Assembly: GCA_041687455.1 (NCBI GenBank)
Contig: JAWLBY010000011.1
Coordinates: 62,001 to 126,000 of the forward strand
Direction: 5' to 3'
Origin: JAWLBY01 sp041687455
GTDB taxonomy: Bacteria > Pseudomonadota > Gammaproteobacteria > Xanthomonadales > Xanthomonadaceae
Length of the DNA stretch: 64,000 nucleotides
Position numbers and translations under genes: made by a program. Shown here one piece after another: positions 63,181 through 64,000 of this stretch. Position 1 is the first letter of the stretch; every line of letters starts with the position of its first letter. A model generated the notes under the pieces. It ran no database searches and was not told where the DNA came from. It saw only the letters and a list, made by a program, of their open reading frames with translations.

Positions 63181-64000
63181 TTGAGCGCGATCCTGAGCCC
63201 TGAGCTTCCCCACGCCGATCCGCGTCGGGCAGCGATCACTTCCGCCTGGCAGCGTGACGAACGCGAGCACGTCTGCGCCCTGCTGGCCGAACTCGGCGAC
63301 GACCCCGCCGAGCATGCTGCGGTGCAGGCCACCGCGCTGCGGCTGGTCGAACGGACCCGCGGCAAGGCCGAGGACCAGGGCGCGATCGAAGCCTTCATGC
63401 GGCAGTACGACCTGTCCTCCGAGGAAGGCGTGCTGCTGATGTGCGTCGCCGAGGCGCTGCTGCGGATCCCCGATCGCGACACCGCCGATCGGCTGATCCG
63501 CGACAAGCTCGGCGAGGCCGACTGGAAGAAGCATCTCGGCAGCTCCGACTCGCTGTTCGTCAACGCCTCGACCTGGGGCTTGATGCTGACCGGCAAGATG
63601 GTCGGCCTGTCGGACGAGACGCGGCGCAATTTCGTCGGCGCGATGCGGCGGCTGGTCGGTCGCGCCGGCGAGCCGGTGATCCGCCTCGCGGTGCGCCAGG
63701 CGATGCGGATCATGGGCCATCAGTTCGTGATGGGCCGCACCATCGACGAAGCGCTGAAGCGGTCGCGGCGCGGCGACAACGCAATGTACCGCTACAGCTT
63801 CGACATGCTCGGCGAAGCGGCGCTGACCGCGAAGGACGCCGCCCGCTATCTCGAAGCCTACCGGAGAGCGATCGCCGCGATCGGCGCCGGCGGCCCCTAT
63901 CCGGACGTGTTCGCCGCGCCGAGCATCTCGGTCAAGCTGTCGGCACTGCATCCGCGCTACGAACACGCCAAGCGCGCCCGTGTGCTGGCCGAGCTGACGC
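63181..64000 (+). CDS. putA: Proline dehydrogenase/P5C dehydrogenase PutA (5' part, runs off window)
   Basis: The first 273 codons of PutA, starting at TTG 63181 (SAILSPELPHADP). Conserved segments include LVERTRGKAEDQGAIEAFMR, VLLMCVAEALLRIPDRDT, WGLMLTGKMVGL, RQAMRIMGHQFVMG and SISVKLSALHPRYE, the last within the proline dehydrogenase barrel. It oxidises proline to glutamate with FAD and NAD. A TAG at 63124 and the lack of in-frame ATG before residue ~80 make TTG the only family-consistent start. The C-terminal aldehyde dehydrogenase domain lies beyond the window. Confidence 0.9.
   Translation, partial: MSAILSPELPHADPRRAAITSAWQRDEREHVCALLAELGDDPAEHAAVQATALRLVERTRGKAEDQGAIEAFMRQYDLSSEEGVLLMCVAEALLRIPDRDTADRLIRDKLGEADWKKHLGSSDSLFVNASTWGLMLTGKMVGLSDETRRNFVGAMRRLVGRAGEPVIRLAVRQAMRIMGHQFVMGRTIDEALKRSRRGDNAMYRYSFDMLGEAALTAKDAARYLEAYRRAIAAIGAGGPYPDVFAAPSISVKLSALHPRYEHAKRARVLAELT

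Overview
The window is about 64 kb of very GC-rich chromosomal DNA with strong G/C bias at third codon positions. It carries a replication-origin locus: rpmH, rnpA, yidC and mnmE run leftward, and dnaA, dnaN, recF and gyrB run rightward from DnaA-box DNA between dnaA and dnaN. The order gyrB ... tonB-exbB-exbD-exbD-pdxJ, together with ole (olefin) genes and a diheme c4-like cytochrome, points to the gammaproteobacterial order Lysobacterales (Xanthomonadales). Genus and species cannot be told from the sequence alone.

Layout. 1-13.5 kb (mostly minus strand): a cut-off GGDEF-type membrane protein, glnA with a textbook sigma-54 promoter, a thrA-thrB-thrC threonine operon, a plus-strand orphan NtrY-like histidine kinase, then mnmE, yidC, rnpA and rpmH. 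13.8-20 kb: dnaA, oriC, dnaN, recF (with two parS-like palindromes) and gyrB. 20-27 kb: a catalytically dead transglutaminase with seven membrane helices paired with an ATP-grasp ligase, a TPR protein, and tonB/exbB/exbD/exbD ending at a strong terminator against pdxJ. 27.8-37.5 kb: an ECF sigma factor / membrane protein / PDZ protein operon, a propeller-type diguanylate cyclase, a host-attachment family protein, small membrane proteins, cardiolipin synthase, a 2OG-Fe(II) oxygenase and fbp. 37.7-48.5 kb: an MgtC-like membrane protein, a serine hydrolase, an M28 membrane peptidase, a subclass B3 metallo-beta-lactamase, a glutathione transferase, secreted proteins of unknown role, a diheme cytochrome c and an AttH/CrtC-like protein. 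48.6-64 kb: aceE, an M16 peptidase, an oleC-DUF3293-oleD operon, an unusual Tyr/Arg-rich lipoprotein, mnmG, DUF1622 and DUF2062 proteins, and the start of putA.

Most of the window is core metabolism and replication. The notable signals are short repeats that have entered genes or intergenic DNA. A 123-bp element with perfect 26-bp inverted ends sits in frame inside oleC. A heptamer repeat lies in frame inside aceE. Two other inverted-repeat elements are intergenic. A strong minus-strand terminator near 59.7 kb has no recognisable gene before it. I found no CRISPR array, prophage, insertion-sequence transposase, rRNA or tRNA gene. Many very long open frames opposite real genes are side effects of the base composition and were left out.
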